Source of the DNA: Aurifilum marmelostoma
Taxonomy: Eukaryota; Ascomycota; Sordariomycetes; Diaporthales; Cryphonectriaceae
Assembly (NCBI GenBank): GCA_027559495.1
Contig: JAMXSV010000023.1
Coordinates: 1,736,001 to 1,800,000, forward strand
Reading direction: 5' to 3'
Length of the DNA stretch: 64,000 bases
Below the pieces are notes generated by a model. That model had not been told where the DNA came from. It saw nothing but the letters and a program-made list of their open reading frames with translations, and searched no databases. Position numbers and translations under genes: made by a program. This document shows positions 12,181-24,711 of this stretch, one piece after another. Numbering within the stretch: the first letter of the stretch is position 1; each line of letters starts with the position of its first letter.

Positions 12181-13100
12181 CGTGTACGAAGCGATGGCAG
12201 GTCGTCGTCCAGAGGGCCGACGGACTGTTGATTTGGGATGCAGTCTGTGAGGTAACCGTCCAAGAAAAAGGCTTAAGAAAAGAAAGACGAAGACTAACAA
12301 CAGCAGTAGCAGCAGTAGCAGAAAGGGAGCCAGAAACGATAACTTTCCAGAGGAAGACCGACAAAAAAAAAAAAAAACAAAGAGTAAGGCAAAGAGGAAA
12401 GCGCCTACTGACGAGGTTTAGGCATGGAAAGGCAACGGCGCTGACGAGAGCAAATAGCAGTGCCGTGTCTGATACGCCAAGGTACGTACCTGCTGTAAGT
12501 TGTCGTAATCCAGTAACTGGCCACAGCGGCCCTCAGCGCCACGACACCCCTGTCAGCATGTAAGTACATACACGCTATCCAGACAACATGCCACAGCGCC
12601 CTCCCCACTTACCAAGCACTGCCAAGTACCCGACAGGGCCCCTCCAGGGCGTCCCACATGGTGCTAAACAGACTCCAGACCCGCCATGGCATCACTACCT
12701 TAGCAGGGGTTCACGCGCAGCACCCCCCCCGCGAACCTTAACCATACAACTCATCCGTGCAGGCCGTGTTTCATCAAAGAGCTCTCTCTCCTCGTCCTGC
12801 TGCTGCTCGCTCCAGGTCCCGGGTACGAAAGCTTGCCCACCTCTTTATCTATATATGCGTATGTACATCAACACACACACACAAGACACGCCTGCCAGCT
12901 AGCCCAAGGAAAAAAAAAAAAAAAAACGACAAAAACTCTGCTCCTGTTCTCACCAAACCAAGTCTCGTCGCTATCGCAAACCCGTCCTGTCATATATCGA
13001 GATACGCAACAGCAGCAGTAGCAGCAGCAGCCACCACCCAACTCCCAGGATCTTTTCCCAGTCAAGCTACAATAATTAATATTATCTTCCCAAAAAAAAA
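12181..13100. other. Intergenic between divergent genes
   Basis: Upstream DNA of the F-box gene (-) and the membrane protein (+). Contains A14 near 12363 and A17 near 12910, CAG/TAG-rich triplets at 12299-12321 and 13006-13030, and a short CA tract near 12872. No coding region supported. Confidence 0.5.
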
Positions 13101-13903
13101 ATGGTAGGAACACGCTCATCCTCGCGGGCCGTGACGCCAGGCCTAAAGACGCCCAGCGCCCTCACCCGCCGACGCGACAAGAAGTCCCCCATCACCCACG
13201 GCTGGTCCCACGCGCCCACGACCACCACCCTCGCCTGGCTGGCCATCTCCCTGCCCCTCGTCGCCTGGGACACGGGCTACGTCCTGGGCCGCCCCGCGAC
13301 GATGCCCGGCGGCTGGGCGCACGACCCCATCTGGAAGCCCTACGAGCTCTACGGCACCATCGACCACATGTACGGCTTCAAGCAGTGGAACCTCCGCAAC
13401 GGCTTCACGGCCGCGCAGGGCTGGCTCAACCTCGTCGAGACGCTCATGTACCTGGCCTATGTCGCCCTGTGGTACCGCGCCGGCGGCACCGTGGGCGGCG
13501 TCCAGGGTGGTGCTGCCGTGCAGGCGAGGAGGAGGGTCGCTGGCCGCGCCGGCGCGCTGGCTGTGGTGGTTGGCTTCGCCGCCTCCGTCATGACGCTTAG
13601 CAAGACGGTGCTGTACTGGCTCAACGAGTACTTTTCCGGGTTCGACAATGTCGGCCACAACAAGCCGTGGGACTTGATCCTGATGTGGATCATCCCCAAG
13701 TACGTACACACCCACACACACACACCTGGTCTTCCCTCCCATCCATCTGCTTTAAACCTATAGACACTGACCTTGGGAATGCTGGTGATGATAGTGGCGC
13801 CTGGCTCATCGTTCCGTCGTACATGATCTACCAAATCGGTTCCGAGATTATCGACGCCATCACCATCGCATCTCGAGCCACCGGGTCAGCCAAGGACGAG
13901 TGA
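13101..13903 (+). CDS. Small multi-pass membrane protein, possibly EXPERA / emopamil-binding-like
   Basis: Exons 13101-13699 and 13795-13903 (235 aa). The GTACGT donor at 13700 and the AG at 13793-13794 (branch CACTGAC) join to give IIPNGAWLIVPSYMIY in frame. After a basic Ser/Thr-rich N-terminus there are about four hydrophobic segments (LAWLAISLPLVAW, LVETLMYLAYVALWY, ALAVVVGFAASVM, GAWLIVPSYMIY). The strings YELYGTIDHMYG and NGFTAAQGWLNLVE look like a conserved fungal core. I link it only tentatively to the EXPERA group (sterol isomerase and relatives); no enzymatic role is claimed. The ATG follows an A9 tract and is the first one in the exon. Confidence 0.85.
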
Positions 13904-14429
13904 CGTCCGTCCGGGGAAAACACATAGCAAGAAGAGGTGGATCGTAGGTGTGTTTCGTGGAGAACATGTCACAGTGCTACAGATCATTCGTCTTTCGATC
14001 GATGGCACTGCTGGTATGGTGTGGTAGTCAAGGTGATGTCGCTGTTCTGGATGCATTCTCATATGCCACAGTTGGGGTCTTGAAAATATTCTGCACAGCA
14101 TTTTGCAAGATGTTGATAAAAGAGATGGAGCCTTTTTTGGTTTTGTTTTTTTGTTCTTTCCTTTCCCTATTCATTGGGCACTATCCAGTAAAGCAAAACA
14201 GAATTATAGGCGCTGCTGAATAACCGCACAAGGCTGCGGTCCTTCCAAAGAAATGACTGTCGGGTATCTCGATAACATAGTAGAAGAAGGGTTAAAAAAA
14301 AAGAAAAAGGGAAATATGGTCAAGGAGTGATGGTGGCCGAATAGGCACAAAATGGTTGCGTCCGGCGCCAGAAAACCCCTTTCCCAAGTTCTGGAAATTG
14401 CCCTCGCATCTTCCCAAGCATTTTTGCTT
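13904..14429. other. Intergenic between convergent genes
   Basis: AT-rich 3' flanks with T and A runs (about 14139-14165 and 14295-14311). Nothing else seen. Confidence 0.5.
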
Positions 14430-17400
14430 TTACTTCAATGGCTGAATGGGTTGGAACCCCCCCAGGTCTGTAAACTGTTCCCACGTGCACGGTGGAGAGA
14501 CCTCCGACGCGCTGTGCACCATCCGCTCCCAGTCACTGGAGTCGCGCATGGCATCGTCCTGATCAACCTCCAAGTGGGTTTGGATCCGTGGTCGATGGCC
14601 GATCACCTTGCGGATGCGCAGCGGGGACGGCTGCAGATCATCATCGGCCTCCGAGTCACTGCTGTCCCCACTGTTTTCACGGAGAGACGCCACCAGCTCC
14701 AGGAGGCTCCATCGTTTGGACGCCGGCGCACTGAACCTCTTACTGCTGCGCCGAGGCAGCGGCGGTGGTGCGGGCGAGGACGCTTCGCTCACCGATGCAT
14801 CGGCGAATATGTCATCGCTCGAGTGCAGGTTGCGCAGCGATTTCCTAGTGCTCTGCCTCCGCACAGGAAGTGAGAGGCTGTTGTAGCTCGTGTCGGCACC
14901 GTCGTCGTTCGCGTGGGCTTCATCGGTGGGAACCGCATCCGTCCCTGCCTCAGACACTGGCGCTTCAGGGCTCTTACAGCTGCTGCCCTTCTGCGGCCCT
15001 GACGCCGGGCTCAAGGGCTCGATAATGGTGGTGGGCGCTGTCGAGGTTGAGCTGGCAGCAGCAGTCGACGACCTCGAGACTGAAGTCCTATGACTCCTTG
15101 TGGAAGTTGTTGAGGCGGAGCGACTTGTTGCTGCCAAGACTGATGGCCGGGTTGAAGCACCAGTCGGGATGCTCACGTCTTCCACGTTGTCTGCGCCACC
15201 TGTCGGCAGGTCGATGGCATCATTGGTCCCATTGCCGTACCCATGAACGATGATCTCATGATACATTGGCATGCAGTCTTGGTATGCCCTGGCGTTCGAG
15301 GAAGCTGAATGCGAGGTTGCAGGCCGCTGACAAGTGGTCTTGAACACATTCAGTGAGCGGCGGAAAGACATGGTCCTCCTCAAGCTGTGCGATTTCGAGC
15401 GTGGAAGCACAGCAGCCTTGCTGTCATGCCCAAGACGACCGTGTGACTCGTCCTGGTGAGTCAGTGCAAAGTAGTCAATGTCAGGTTTGATATCCATGCC
15501 AGGGCGATGCCCCGCTGCCAACTTGGATGGCATGGCAGGCGCCAGCAGCGGCGCAGCATTAATCGAGTGGTGACGTTGGGGGATACGAGGCCTGAAATCG
15601 TCGGCATCCCACGGGCTGTTGTTGAGAGTGGGCGGGGGTTCCGCAGCATCTTCTGTCTGCCATGGAGGCATGCCCTTGGTGGAGATACTCAGGTGATAGT
15701 CCACGTCTGTGACGAGGGCGACCTCTTTAGGTACCTCAGCACAGGTGCGCAGCGTCTGATACATTGCGTAGACAAGTAGCCACCTCACTTTTCTGGCGTC
15801 TCCCGTGCCAATCAGGAACCTCTCACCGCGCTCGCCTTTGCGGTGATGGCGGGGGAGGACCGAGTCCTCTTCGAATCTCTGATAGGCGAGGACCAGCTCG
15901 TTGTCCAGGAGGTGAGCCTTGTCTTGATTTGTAGCACTGAGGAGGGCGGCATGGGCGAGCTGGCGCTGGTCGGGGCGCAGCTTGCTTTCGCGAAAGCCGA
16001 GGCCGTCGGCGAGCCACGGCATGAGACTCCTCCGGCGCGACAGCTTCGTCCTCCTCGGCTCCGGCAGGAGCGGTAGAGGGTGCTCCAGAGCGGCAAGCTC
16101 GTGTCTCCTGTCGAACTCGTAGACGCTCTGCAGGGTGCAGAGCCCTCCATGCGCGACCGGCGGGCTGTTGTCGACCGTGGTGAACTTCTCATCAACCAGA
16201 TACTCGTACAACGCCTCAAAGTCTGCCTTCATGGCTGAGTAAACCTCGGGCCGGAAGATGGTGCCGCATCGTGGGGTCCAAGGCGGCGGGGGAAAGGTGC
16301 CAAATTTTGTGCGGTAGAAGCCACGGATATAAGCCCTGAAGCGGTTGAGGTGTGCTCGCTCGCCCGCAGACAGACCAACGTGGGATTCGGACAACTCTTC
16401 CTCGAGCAGATCACTCATCATTATGCTGGCGCGGCGCAGTCGGGATTCCATGTCCACCTTGGCCCGCCTGATGAGCTTCCGTGTTGCGACGCTTACACGC
16501 TGAAAGACACATGTCAGCATGTTGCGGCGGCGAAGCTCTCCCTTGGTTTCTTTTGCACCAAGATATCAAGAGTCGGATCAGGGACAGGAAGCACTCACGG
16601 AAAGCTCTGAACACTTATACAAGCGCTCGCTCATTCCGACGCAATGCGCGAACGCATCGATATAAAGATCTCGGATCTGAAAGACCTCGGCCACATGTAA
16701 TAGGGCCACAGCGTGATGCGGTTGATTGCGCATATCCAGGTACCCTGCGCTGTCGAGATACTTCAACAAGTCTTCGATGTTGTCGGCGGCCGGGTCACGG
16801 AATTGGTCCATGCTGTGAACGAGTCCGATGATTGAGCTGCCCAAGTGGTCACCGACGAGCGGTCGGCCGTAGATCCAAGCCAGAAGGTTCCGAATTGCGA
16901 CATGGTACTGCAGGGACTGAGACCGGCTTGTCGTCGTGGGCGCGGGTACGTACAAGTCGATGTGGCCCTTCTTATAAGCTGTCTCCTCGGACATAGATCG
17001 GTCCAAAAATGTCTCCATCAGCGGCCGGACCCGAGCAGCCATCAGCCTGTCGATAGAAACCTCGTAGGCGGCTCCCTGCCTTGACTGTCCTTTCTCGTGG
17101 AGGTAGATGAAACAGTCGCCATTCCGGAAACACAACTCTAGATCCTGAATCCATAAATCAGTCATCAGTCTGGGGGGAGAGGATAGAAAAGCGAGGCTGA
17201 GAGGAGGATGGGTTACTTACCCTTCTCAGGCGGTCCCACGAAGAGGAGCCCCTAGCAAGACCTTCGAACCTCTTCATACTCTGCTGGCGAAACGGCCTCA
17301 CGTCCATGGCCCCAGGATCACCTTGATGTTTGGCCTTCCAACCCCTCCAGCGATTGGAAACGCCGCTGTACAGCATAACGCTGGCGGACCTCCTCGCACG

Positions 17401-17451
17401 TGAAGACGACGGGACCGAGTGCGGCGGAGGGTTCGCAGCGAGGCAGGCCAT
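14430..17451 (-). CDS. Large fungal protein of unknown function (DUF8004-like)
   Basis: Three exons in transcript order: 17451-17221, 17144-16599, 16499-14430 (948 aa). Both introns (76 and 99 nt) are phase 0 with GTAAGT or GTGAGT donors; the first junction gives SSWDRLRRDLELCFRNGDCFIYL. The N-terminal half (about residues 70-500) looks globular and resembles a domain found in uncharacterised fungal proteins, which I would name DUF8004 with moderate certainty. The C-terminal half is Ser/Thr/Pro-rich, basic and probably disordered, with poly-Ser/Thr blocks and acidic SGDSSDSEADDD near the end. No membrane segment or catalytic motif was seen. The start is uncertain: an in-frame ATG at 17508 adds 19 residues of low quality, so 17451 was chosen. 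Confidence 0.85.
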
Positions 17452-20400
17452 CTCCCTTGTATATATGTACGTGTGTGTAGTGTGATGGGACCGACCTCGT
17501 CGAACCATCCGGGCCCGTATCAGCCAACTGGGTTGGACCTGGGGCCGGGCCTGGTCTAGAAGCTACCGGGGCACTGGCGCACTATGATATCAAGATAGCC
17601 ATAGGTGAGCTAGCAGCTAGGTAGCGGGTGCCAACTCTCAAGTCCCATCTACTAGCACTGAGTTTTGTGGCCGCGGTGACGGGACCTGGCGACGACCGAG
17701 GGGGGCAGTCCCTGAGAGTGTGTGTAGAGCTGCTTCGAAGAACCGGAGATTGTGTGAGCATGTGTACGTTTGTTGGCGCGCGTGTGCGAGAGAATTGTCT
17801 TTATACATGCATCCTGGTAAATGTAGCACACAGACCATGAGTGACCCTGGTGGTCATTGTTGATATTGATTCACTATTTTGTAGGAGCCGGCGCCGTTCC
17901 AGTGGGCGCTGGGGAGATGGTGGGAGAGGCGAGGAGGAATGATGGTCTCCCCCCAACCAGGAGCTTGACCCGCATCTAAGAAAGAGCGCGGCATTCTCGT
18001 GAAACAGATTTGTGAGACCTTCACCCTGCGGTGAGAAGATAACTCAACGAGCAAGCCAATTCAGACCTTCACAGCTGCATGATTTGCAGCTACCCCACCA
18101 CCGCCACCAAGGGTAGCTGGACAAAAAGCTGGCAAGCCATGCCAGGAAGGCTCGGAAAGCTGCTGCTCCCGTGTAGCCACCGGGGGTCCTTATGGGGAAT
18201 GACGCGAATTGTGGTACCATCCAGAAGAAGAGCCAAGTCCCTCTCGCAGCTCAGCTCGCTGGGCACCTAGTTGGCGTGGTATGCCCCATGCCCGGGTCCC
18301 AGGCCAAGGGTACAACCCTGTAGCGACGGCAGCAGGCTAGACTTGACCAGGCGGGGCCAGGCCGCGCTGAGTCGACAGAGATGCTGGGCCATAGGCTTCA
18401 CGATGCCGAGGCTGCGCGGGACGAAAAGTAGTGAACGCGGCTGGACGGTGGTCCCCTTGAGGTGTGAGGCAGAAAAAGCGGCATCGACAACCAGTGGGCC
18501 AGGCCAGTCTCGGGCTGCCTCTATGCTGCGAAGAACATCGAGACTCTCAAGGTGGAGACGAGGACTCGGAGGAGCTAGAGGCCAGAGCGTCCGGAGTTCG
18601 ACTCGGGAAGAGATTCAGCAAATCGACTGGGCGCAAAATAGCGACATGACCAGCTCACCCACCAATCTCAGGTGGTGGACACCATCAAATTGCAGTATCC
18701 TAGTGCGCCGGCGAGCGACGGTTCCGAGAGCCCCCCAGCAGCGAGACAGGTCGAGCTGCACTCTGCTCGCTACTGAGGGACCGGGCACTCCAGATGCGTG
18801 CCAGGTCGACCAGAGAGATTGGACAAATGGTGTTTCGAGACAACAGCTGGTGTCCGGACTGAGAAGGGGGGAAGGGTGGTGCAGTAGCGTTGTGCGGGTT
18901 GTTGCTTGGTGTTCAGCTGGAATGTCCGCATGCATGTCTTGCTGTGGCATGCATCTCTCGGGCCGCCACAAACTCTGATGGCACACATCCATACCTTTCG
19001 AGACCCAGCCCGTCTCGGATACGTACTTGTAAGAGACGGAATCTTGAGGGGGTTGGCCACGGAGCTGATGGATGGTTGCGAGTGCAGATGGATGTATCGC
19101 TGTAGACTTTCGGGATGCAGAATTGCTTCCATCATGCTTCTCCCACTGCAGGTCATGCCCCGATCCATCCGTCGACCTCTCCGAGACAGCTCCATAGGAT
19201 CACTCCCCGCCGACTTGATCGATCCAAACAGACGCACTTGGATAGGAATTCGAGCGATGCATACACGTACACGAGCCCGACGTCACGAGACACGATGCCT
19301 CTCAGATGGTTACCGATCAGTCACGAGATATTTCGGAAATGCAGAAAACGGGTACAGCGTATAGCCTGGGAACACAGGCCGGGTGAACAAGGCCGTCACC
19401 CTTCTCCGGTCTCGCAGTCAAGGTTTAAAATCGCTGCACCATTTAAGGCTTTCAGGGTTGGCCCGGGAACCCATTCGGGTGGTCTTAGTTGCTAGTTGAT
19501 TTATAAGGAAGGATATATGCCGTCAGCTCGACAAAACAGTAGCTCTTCAGAGCAACAGTTTTCTGGCCGTTTCTATACACAGTAAATAGTCAGATGTTCC
19601 GTTCTAGCCGATAGCCGAGCTCGGATTCCTCTGGAAGCATAGCCTAAGGCCTCGCCTACGCCTCGAATATTATTACATTGTTCTATCCCATGCCTTCTTG
19701 AAGGCAGAGTTTTAGCGATAAATAGATCGCATCTGATATTGAAATCTTATAGCTGCCCATTTCAGAAGCTTACAAGTTGTTTGAGTTGGAGAATGGAATA
19801 TTATCGCCAGCCAGGATTACCATTGAGCTGCTCCCAGATCAACCTGGCGCCCTGGTTCTGCCCCCTTTCGGCACTGAGAGAAGCTAATAACTGACTATAT
19901 CACAGGCAATAGGTACTCGCTCGACCTGCCAGTCGCGTTCGATGCGGGCTGCGCTATATGGGCGCTGGGATCTTGGAAGGTCCGTATTGTTGATATTGTC
20001 ATCGAGCGCTCTTCTCGCTATTGGGCTCTACCGACCTGGAGACCATGCTGCAGCAGTAGCCTGCGCAGAAGAGATTCATGCTTAACCTACGCGGCAACAG
20101 ACCGTGGGCTCCTATTTTACGAGACAGTAATATTAGGTCTACGACCTAAGTTTGACCAATGGCCTGCATCGTGCCAGTTGTGTCGCAAAAGCGATCGTTA
20201 GTGCGATTGCACTGGACTACCCTATATTTCTCCACAAGTTGTTAGGCAAGGCAAAACACTTGTTGATCAGCAGACAGCGCCCATAGGATTCAGCCGGCTT
20301 ATGAGATCGTGGCCTTCATCGACCGAGGTAGGGCCTCGACAGCAGAGAGATTGTTGCGGGCGCCCCTTTATGACTGCAGCAGCAAAGCGAAGCTGTTTGT

Positions 20401-21507
20401 TTAGACGGCTCTCTTGTGGCAATAAAGGGCATTAGTGCAGAGTATCCTGTATATGTGGGATGGCTCCGGGCCCGAAGCCCACCAGCGCAAGATATCTGAC
20501 GCCATCGAGCGTGCTATATCGATGGTCAAGGAACTGATGCCAATAAGGCCACTGCTGAGCAGCGCCGTGGACGCTGAACATGAGCAGATGCGAAAGGAGG
20601 CCAAAATCTATCTGCATGCGTCCTGACATGGCAAACAGGTGTTCTTGGGCGACTGGTTGTTAGCCCTTCCCTTCCTCTCACCTCTCTCCCTCCCTGCATG
20701 TATATAGCGGTACTTGGCCCGCATAAACGACGGAGAAGCTTGGTCAGGTTGTGATATGACTGACTTGTATCTTAAGTGCACTATCATGGCACTCAGTCGC
20801 GCATGCCAGCTCTTGATCGATGCTGCTGCTATTACCCAGGAAGCGGCGCAGGGCACTGTTTCTCTTGAGCTGCTCGAACACTATGACCGGGCAGGTAAGG
20901 CCGTGAACATCACAACCTGCCTATACCGCACTGCCACGAGCCTCTCTTCGACTGCTTGCGATGGTATCATGGCAGAGAGCCACGACGAGGACTGTGGCAT
21001 ATCCATTTAGACACTCGCGATGGAGCGCAAACAGTTGCAGCAGGTTATCTACCAGCGGCCTTGCCGTTATGTTCACTAGCGCCAGAGGTCTTCCTTGGTC
21101 GCGTTGACTCCTCTGAGAGGTGGGCATGGCCACGGTGGTCCAGCCTTGCCTGGCAAGCCGTAGGTGATGACGCGCATCATCCGTCAAGAGCACCGATGTT
21201 GTCTACAGGTTACCTCTTTGACCCAATACGCCGCCTCTTCCCGGACAGACAGATCGTTTCGCGCACAGGTTGGTGGACGGGCGCTCAGGTTAAGTGACGA
21301 TATGCGGAAGCTGTTTTCGAGGATGTTGGTGTGAAGACATATACTAGATGTCTCGAAGATGAAAATCTTCCAGTCCTCTACAGAACGACCATGACTTCTT
21401 ACTCCATGGGTCCCGCCTGCTCCTGCCCACACCTGCTCCTGCCACACCTGTGACCAGATTCAAGCATATAAAGTGATCTTCAAAAGTAAATTTCCAAGAA
21501 TCTTGGT
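17452..21507. other. Left part of a gene-free island
   Basis: No intact gene found over about 4 kb. The longest plus frame (18271-18978, 235 aa) has no recognisable domain and biased composition, and antisense frames overlap it. Around 19500 the base composition changes and the sequence becomes a mosaic of short open stretches. Two plus-strand frames at 20435-20626 and 20714-21010 have helical protein-like composition (for example VKELMPIRPLLSSAVDAEH) and may be relics of one gene, but I cannot assign a family. Confidence 0.5.
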
Positions 21508-21611
21508 CCCTGTCTAGTCCAATGGTATAATATCAGACTGTCAGTTCAACGGCGTCAAAACCGTTCGATCTCTGAAGGCTCCGGGTTCGGTAAGGGTTCC
21601 CGGGACAGGGG
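21508..21611 (+). tRNA. tRNA-Asp(GTC)-like gene with a damaged T-arm
   Basis: A perfect 7-bp acceptor stem is formed by CCCTGTC (21508-21514) and GACAGGG (21604-21610). The A-box-like TAGTCCAATGG follows, then an anticodon stem TCAGA/TCTGA whose loop reads CTGTCA, placing GTC as anticodon with an intron of about 26 nt after position 37. The T-stem CCGGG/CCCGG is present, but the T-loop is 13 nt rather than 7 (about six extra bases, GGTAAG-like), which breaks the B box. A T8 tract a few bases downstream could end Pol III transcription. Either a pseudogene or a misread tRNA. Confidence 0.5.
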
Positions 21612-21941
21612 ATCCTTTTTTTTCCCTTTTTTTTTTTTTTTGTCTAGATACCTCATGCTACGAATGTATTTATATTTGTACTTCCTTTCATCTGGTTCTA
21701 TAGCATCAATATTGGTAGCGCCCTCTTCAATATTCAACATTTGTCACGCCTTGCTATCATAGTTCTCAAGTTCTTCATTTGGTTATTTGTTGTTTCTGTT
21801 TCATGCCAAGCAGAAAGAAGCGTAGCTATCTAACCTAAAGACCTCTCGAGGGGTATAAGACGCGCTGGGCTGGCCCTGGGGAATAGTCAACTATCCATCC
21901 AGCGACTCGAAGTCCATTGAAAGCGACAGCGTTGCCCTCCC
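21612..21941. other. Intergenic, T-rich
   Basis: T8 and T15 runs at about 21617-21642, separated by CCC, then AT-rich sequence up to the gag-like relic. No gene seen. Confidence 0.4.
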
Positions 21942-23100
21942 TCACTTCCGTATGCGAGCTAAAACTAGGAAAAGTGAATGTGTGTTACTACCAGTAGGCA
22001 CCAGTTCCGACCACTTGAAAGCAGATTGCATAATCTCGCTCTCAATCTCAGCATCACTAATTCCGTCCTTGAGAGACTCAAGCCGATCCAAGAAGGCCCA
22101 GACATCGGTGAAAACGATATCCTTGCCCACTGTAACCGTTCCAAGATCCTCAGGGTCATTGTGCCCAGGGTCAAATGTGCCAACCTCCTCTCTCTTGAGC
22201 CTGATAGAGCTTTTGGTGCTTGAGCGATCAGTGAAAGGCGTGGCGTCGCGGTTCCCTCGGGGCTCTCCAGGGTCTCCAAGATCGCCTGGAGCGCCTGGAG
22301 CGCCTGGGTCGCGAGGGTAGTTAGGAGAACCCGCGCCACCAGCAGCACCTGGACCACCTAGTAGGAGAGCTTCCTGGAGGACCAGGATAGCGAGGATTAC
22401 CCAGGAGGCCAGCCTAGTGTAAGTCATCTAGAAGGCCAATATAGCGTAGGTCGCCAGGCGGTCCAGCGAAGCGAGAGTCGCCAGGGAGATCTGCAGGGCG
22501 AGCGCCAGACGAGTCTTCTGGCCGTCTGATACCTCTCGGCCAGCTTGGGTGCTGGCTGGCTCCCTCGTTGCGATATCTGGCGTAATAGTTCTCAGCGGGG
22601 GGGAGATCCAAATCCCTCGCTGCTGCTGGAGTGCTGAAGTTAACGCGTCGTGGAGCTGTGGCAGCGAGTCCAGCAGGCTGTTAGTCCTTTTCACGACTAA
22701 GTTGAGAACATTAGGTCCGACGCTGTGGCAGCTGGACATATGCTATATGATTCATCATCTGTGCGAGCATCGCCGTCTGCTTACTGACATCGCCACGAAG
22801 GTCCTCGATGTTCCTGTCTGTTCTCTCCGAAGCTTGTCGGAGATCAGCAATATCTCTGGCGCTTTCACGCAGATGGGCATAGGCAGTAATGCCTGTCGCT
22901 CGAGACTCTTCAGCTATGTTCCTGATTTGCCTGATATAAGTCTTGAACGCGTTATTGTTAGAGAAGCTTGCTAGTTCGTCAAAGATGATGCTAGTATCGC
23001 TCGCGCCTTGCTCAGAGGCTGCTATATCTGTCAATGATGAGCTGCTAGGGTGCTGACCAGATTGGAAGGGGTTCTGGGCTCGTTTGTCGTCTTCCTCCAT
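21942..23100 (-). mobile_element. Decayed retrotransposon gag-like region
   Basis: Three overlapping minus-strand frames (23100-22711, 22739-22428, 22427-21942) read as one broken protein. The first begins MEEDDKRAQNPFQSGQHP and is helical/coiled-coil-like (DIADLRQASERTDRNIEDL). The middle is Pro/Gly/Asp-rich with repeated PGD. The last has a collagen-like tract (GAPGAPGDLGDPGEPRG) followed by KREEVGTFDPGHNDPEDLG and FTDVWAFLDRLESL, which resembles the gag domain of fungal Ty3/gypsy-like polyproteins (pattern FDPxxxDPxxxG, then DVxxFxDRL). It is cut off by a stop soon afterwards, and no protease, reverse transcriptase or integrase follows. Family assignment is from memory of that pattern. Confidence 0.55.
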
Positions 23101-24711
23101 CGACGATGCTGCTCCTCCTGCCTCCTCTAGCTGCTTGCCCTTGTCTGTTGGTCGGCCTCCTTTCTAGCTTTCCTTATTCCGTTCTATTTTCATGAAGAGG
23201 ACTTCGTTTCGGGGCTGTCAGGGCCCAAGTGGCCCAGTCGGCCTGAAAAGCCCGGCATAGTAGAAGCAATGAACAGTCTGACCCGCTCTTTTGTTGCAAG
23301 TTCCTGTTGCGAGCAGGGCCTGCTCCAATTGGCCCGTTCAGGGCTCACTCTGCTCTATAAGAGCGGCCCTCGCATTTTCCTCACCTTCTCACTCGAACAA
23401 TAGAGCAGGTCAATACATCTTTATTGTATGTACGGATTCTCACCATCGCCTGCCCTGCTCGTCACAGTTCCTTAGACATCTTTTCCGGGCTCTTATAAGA
23501 CAATCTGCTCCACAGAAAATTCCTCAACTCCATATTTCGATGTTGCCAATGATAAGCAGTATAGTGTTATTGAACCAGAACTCGGGCGCCGTCGCACAAG
23601 GAACGGCCGTCACAGCAATGGGCAAGGGCTCAAGCAACCCAAGCGCGAGATGCAGCTACAAAGGCAATCACAAACAAAGGCCACTCGAGCACAAGGTCAA
23701 AGTGAAAAGCCTGCCTTAGACCTGTCTAGAGAGCTCAAAATTGAAAGAAGAGAAAAAGCGTATCTGTCTTCCCTCTACTACTGAAAAGAGTTGGTGGGGT
23801 GGTACCCCTTATATATATGGCCTCAGAGTCCACCCGTTTTCCTTGTCCCGAGGCTCTTAGCACTAGCCACCACATCAACACGGAAAGTATGAACCTATCC
23901 ATTGATCCGGGCTAAGCGCCCTGATAGAGATATGATCGTAGCTGTATATAGAGGTCTTAGGCAGCTATGCAGGAAGGTCGGCCTATATATGAGAGAGAGA
24001 ACAAGAACCCAGAGGGACAAGGAAGAACAGAGAACTTCAAGCACTCCTTAGATCTTCTTAGCAATTATCGTTAATACGAGAAACTCCAAGCCCTCACACA
24101 AAGAGCCCTTGTAACAGTGGTTGCCTTGGGCTGATATACACTCGAGAAACGAGGTCCAGACATGTTATCCAGGCTGTTTCTCCTGTATTAAACGACTCTG
24201 GGAGCCTCTGAGAACTAGACCATTTTCCTCTTAGCCTTCTATTATTCCAGCTTTATCCTTATTCCACCTATTAGCTGGTTTTATTAAGGTTATTCGTAGC
24301 GGGTCAAAAATTCGGAACCATAGCCGAACTACCTCTATTATAGCTCCATTTATTCGAGCTGAAGTGATTCGTCTAGTCTTTTGGGTCTTGAGGATTGGAT
24401 TGCGCCATAAAAAGCTCGTTAGCCAGTTCTTTCCCAGCGGCTAAGGGTCGCCTTTGATCGTAAGAGTTCATTGAGCAAAGGCCTTTGGCTCTTGATGAGT
24501 CAGAGGAAAGCTCACAGAAGCCTGAGTCTTATGACCCATCCAACATGCAGGTCAAGACAGAAGTGCAGCACAGCATTAAGGCTACCCGGAACAGACCCCA
24601 CAGAGCCAGGATATCAACACTCTAGTGCAGAATGAGGAGGGACATTGGTTAGGGTTACCGACCAATCAGAATGGATAGCTTTATATAAAAGTGGGTTATC
24701 CAAAGATATCC
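23101..24711. other. Gene-free DNA with LTR-like character
   Basis: No intact gene. A region around 23740-24130 (TATATA-rich promoter-like stretch, then an A/G-rich leader) has the look of a fungal LTR, but I could not find a matching second copy or clear TG...CA ends in this window. A short plus frame at 23540-23719 carries the 23-bp repeat described separately. Confidence 0.35.
23577..23599 (+). repeat. Short dispersed repeat, copy 1
   Basis: 23 bp starting AGAACTCGGGCGC, matching 26495-26517 at 21 of 23 positions. Both differences are C here and T in the other copy. Confidence 0.6.

Noticed and set aside
18271..18978. 235-codon plus frame in the gene-free island
   Set aside because: No domain, biased composition and competing open frames on the other strand; kept only as a note on the region.
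23740..24224. LTR and primer-binding site of the gag-like element
   Set aside because: The sequence has LTR-like character and a TGGTCTAG string on the minus strand, but no second LTR, no clear TG/CA ends and no target duplication could be shown.
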